A DNA stretch of 64,000 nucleotides from Thiofilum flexile DSM 14609. GTDB lineage: Bacteria; Pseudomonadota; Gammaproteobacteria; Thiotrichales; Thiotrichaceae. Each line of letters starts with the position of its first letter. The first letter of the stretch is position 1. Shown here in pieces: positions 62,632 through 64,000 of the stretch. The stretch spans positions 1-64,000 of the forward strand of contig NZ_KB904780.1 in assembly GCF_000380185.1 (NCBI RefSeq), read 5' to 3'. Made by a program: the position numbers and the translations under genes. The notes under the pieces were generated by a model. It was not told the DNA's origin. It saw nothing but the letters and a program-made list of their open reading frames with translations, and made no database searches.

Positions 62632-63108
62632 CTATTTCACGACACGTAAAGTGGGACGTGTACGTGGAGGAGTAGGATCATTGCTATCCTCGGTTTTATG
62701 CCCCTCTACCACTTCTAAACGTTCAGTGGCACTTTCTTTCGCTTTTGCTGGCTCTTCCATACCGTATTCAGAATCATAGAAACTTGCACCTTGTTGATTC
62801 TCACGCGCATAAATGGCTTTAAGCGCTGGCATCGGTAAATAAACGGAAAAAGAAGCTCCATTAAAACGAGCGCTAAAGGTCACCGCATCATTATCCATAT
62901 GTAAGGAATGCACCGCCCCTGGGCTGATATTCAGCACGATGCTACCATTTTTTACATACTGACGGGGAACGACTACATTCTCATAATTGGCATCTACCAA
63001 TACATGAGGTGTTAAACCATTATCGACAATCCACTCGTAAAACGCCCGCAGCAAATAAGGGCGTTTTGGGGTCATAGTCGGCTCATTATTAGGGTTGTGC
63101 GTACTCAT
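62632..63108 (-). CDS. sspB: ClpXP adaptor SspB
   Basis: Adaptor that delivers ssrA-tagged and other substrates to ClpXP. The N-terminal domain starts KRPYLLRAFYEWIVDNGLTP and contains HVLVDANYENVVVP and ISPGAVHSL. A flexible acidic linker follows. The ClpX-binding XB tail RPTLRVVK is intact at the very C-terminus. The start overlaps the sspA stop by 4 bases. Confidence 0.96.
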   Translation of the reverse strand: MSTHNPNNEPTMTPKRPYLLRAFYEWIVDNGLTPHVLVDANYENVVVPRQYVKNGSIVLNISPGAVHSLHMDNDAVTFSARFNGASFSVYLPMPALKAIYARENQQGASFYDSEYGMEEPAKAKESATERLEVVEGHKTEDSNDPTPPRTRPTLRVVK

Positions 63109-63734
63109 GGGCGTATCGACTTTTCAATTTTGCTAAGCGACTGTTGGAAAGCATCGCGTGAAAACACCCGATCCATATAACGTAAAATCGGCTTAGCTTG
63201 TTTTTCAGGTACATCAATGCCGTACTTAGGCAAACGCCATAAGATAGGGGCAATGGTGCAATCCACTAGCGAAAACTCATCACTCAAGAAATAAGGCTTA
63301 ATCGCAAATACTTCCACCGCAGATAATACACTCTCGCGTAAAATTTTACGGGCTTGAGTCACTTCTTGTTGATCACCGTGTTCAATATCCTGAACCAATG
63401 AAAACCAGTCACGCTCAATCCGATATAAGGCTAAACGCGAGTGAGCACGGGTCACTGGATCCACTGGCATTAACGGAGGATGAGGAAAACGCTCATCTAA
63501 ATACTCCATAATAATGCGGGCATCATACAACACTAGATCACGATCAATGAGTGTAGGAGTCGTGTTATAAGGATTCAGTTCGGCTAGGTCTTCCGATTTA
63601 TCGTTAGGGCCCAAGTTCAAAACATCATAAGTAATATCTTTTTCTGCTAATACAATGCGCACACGATGACTATCCGCCGAGTCAGGTGACGAAAACAATG
63701 TCATTACTGACCGACGACTGGATAACGAAGCCAT
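63105..63734 (-). CDS. sspA: stringent starvation protein A
   Basis: GST-fold transcription regulator that associates with RNA polymerase under starvation. Thioredoxin-like N-terminal domain (MTLFSSPDSADSHRVRIVLAEKD) and C-terminal helical domain (SRLALYRIERDW). The 209 residues are normal. ATG 63734 has GGGAG 7 bases upstream. It is downstream of the cytochrome bc1 genes and coupled to sspB. Confidence 0.95.
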   Translation of the reverse strand: MASLSSRRSVMTLFSSPDSADSHRVRIVLAEKDITYDVLNLGPNDKSEDLAELNPYNTTPTLIDRDLVLYDARIIMEYLDERFPHPPLMPVDPVTRAHSRLALYRIERDWFSLVQDIEHGDQQEVTQARKILRESVLSAVEVFAIKPYFLSDEFSLVDCTIAPILWRLPKYGIDVPEKQAKPILRYMDRVFSRDAFQQSLSKIEKSIRP

Positions 63735-63761
63735 TAATAAACTCCCTACACTACCTAAAGT

Positions 63762-63794
63762 AAAAAGGCTACCTTGGATTTAACCAAGGTAGCC
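63762..63794 (-). terminator. intrinsic terminator after petC
   Basis: GGCTACCTTGG (63767-63777) and CCAAGGTAGCC (63784-63794) form an 11-base-pair stem. On the minus strand it is followed by a run of five T, so it closes the cytochrome bc1 operon before sspA. Confidence 0.9.
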
Positions 63795-63816
63795 TATATG
63801 TTATACCAGACTGTTC

Positions 63817-64000
63817 CTAATGAACATCCTTCCAGTATTCTTTCTTCAAGAAGTACGCAACTACCCCAAAGAGCACCATAAACAATAAGACAAAAATACC
63901 AATCGTTTTACGGTGTAATTGTGCGGGTTCTGATACATACACTAAGAAAGCGGTGATATCTCGAACGATCTGATTGTACTCAGGGCCAGAGATTTTACCG
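63817..64000 (-). CDS. petC: cytochrome c1 (C-terminal part; continues outside window)
   Basis: The last 60 codons of a minus-strand gene. The translation, with ITAFLVYVSEPAQ, then RKTIGIFVLLFMVLFGVVAYFL as the membrane anchor and KKEYWKDVH as the end, is the C-terminal transmembrane tail of the bc1-complex cytochrome c1. The CxxCH heme site lies outside the window. Its location before sspA and sspB matches the usual petABC-sspAB order. Confidence 0.9.
   Translation of the reverse strand, partial: GKISGPEYNQIVRDITAFLVYVSEPAQLHRKTIGIFVLLFMVLFGVVAYFLKKEYWKDVH

Noticed and set aside
1-64000. CRISPR array, intact insertion sequence, prophage
   Set aside because: No regularly spaced direct repeats, no transposase gene, and no phage structural genes were seen; the only mobile-element trace is the truncated integrase by tRNA-Met.

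Overview
The window looks like chromosomal DNA of a gammaproteobacterium with moderate to low GC. Gene orders such as tyrS/M23/anmK, iscRSUA-hscBA-fdx-iscX, lolB-ispE-tRNA-Gln-prs-rplY-pth-ychF, hemA-prfA-prmC and petC-sspA-sspB are typical of that class. The complete long-chain polysaccharide locus, type IV pilus minor pilins and overall base composition would fit a filamentous Thiotrichaceae member (Thiothrix or Thiofilum-like). That genus-level guess is inference, not something the sequence proves.

Layout. 1-700: 5' end of a 16S rRNA gene on the minus strand, with two stringent-type rrn promoters. 696-4956: tyrS, then divergently an M23 peptidase and anmK. 5046-10804: a complete ISC iron-sulfur cluster operon (iscR, iscS, iscU, iscA, hscB, hscA, fdx, iscX) ending in a second, divergent iscX copy and led by an IscR-type promoter box. 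10882-17349: cysE, the threonine genes thrC and hom with an AlaC-type aminotransferase, a Mth938-fold protein and rpoS. 17964-19513: an ECF-like sigma factor with a DUF3619-like membrane protein and a DUF3106 protein. 19664-22757: a zinc metallopeptidase, a striking nested palindrome, an aminotransferase and a second M23 peptidase.

22858-37933 is a Wzx/Wzy-type polysaccharide locus. It holds dTDP-rhamnose synthesis (rmlA-C-D-B), a methyltransferase, an Alg14/Alg13-like split glycosyltransferase, flippase, polymerase, hexapeptide acyltransferase and two GT2 enzymes in one tightly overlapping run. A priming sugar-phosphate transferase, an acyltransferase-3 protein and a tyrosine autokinase/chain-length regulator follow. 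The outer-membrane exporter and phosphatase are not in the window. Next come a small CopD-like membrane protein and ilvI-ilvH.

40860-43270 is the accessory spot. A tRNA-Met gene is followed by a decayed P4-type integrase start and a two-gene module: a HipA-like kinase core, and a separate protein joining the HipA N-terminal subdomain to a HIRAN domain. This split HipA/HIRAN pair is the best candidate for an undescribed system. 43320-53419 is housekeeping: ychF, pth, rplY, prs, tRNA-Gln, ispE, lolB, a TPR protein, hemA, prfA, prmC. 53433-59294 carries pilV-pilW-pilX-pilE-pilY1. 59491-63734 has a small orphan gene, a sulfatase-modifying-factor-fold protein, a dihydroorotase homologue lacking its catalytic Asp, folA, sspB and sspA. 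The window ends inside cytochrome c1 (petC).
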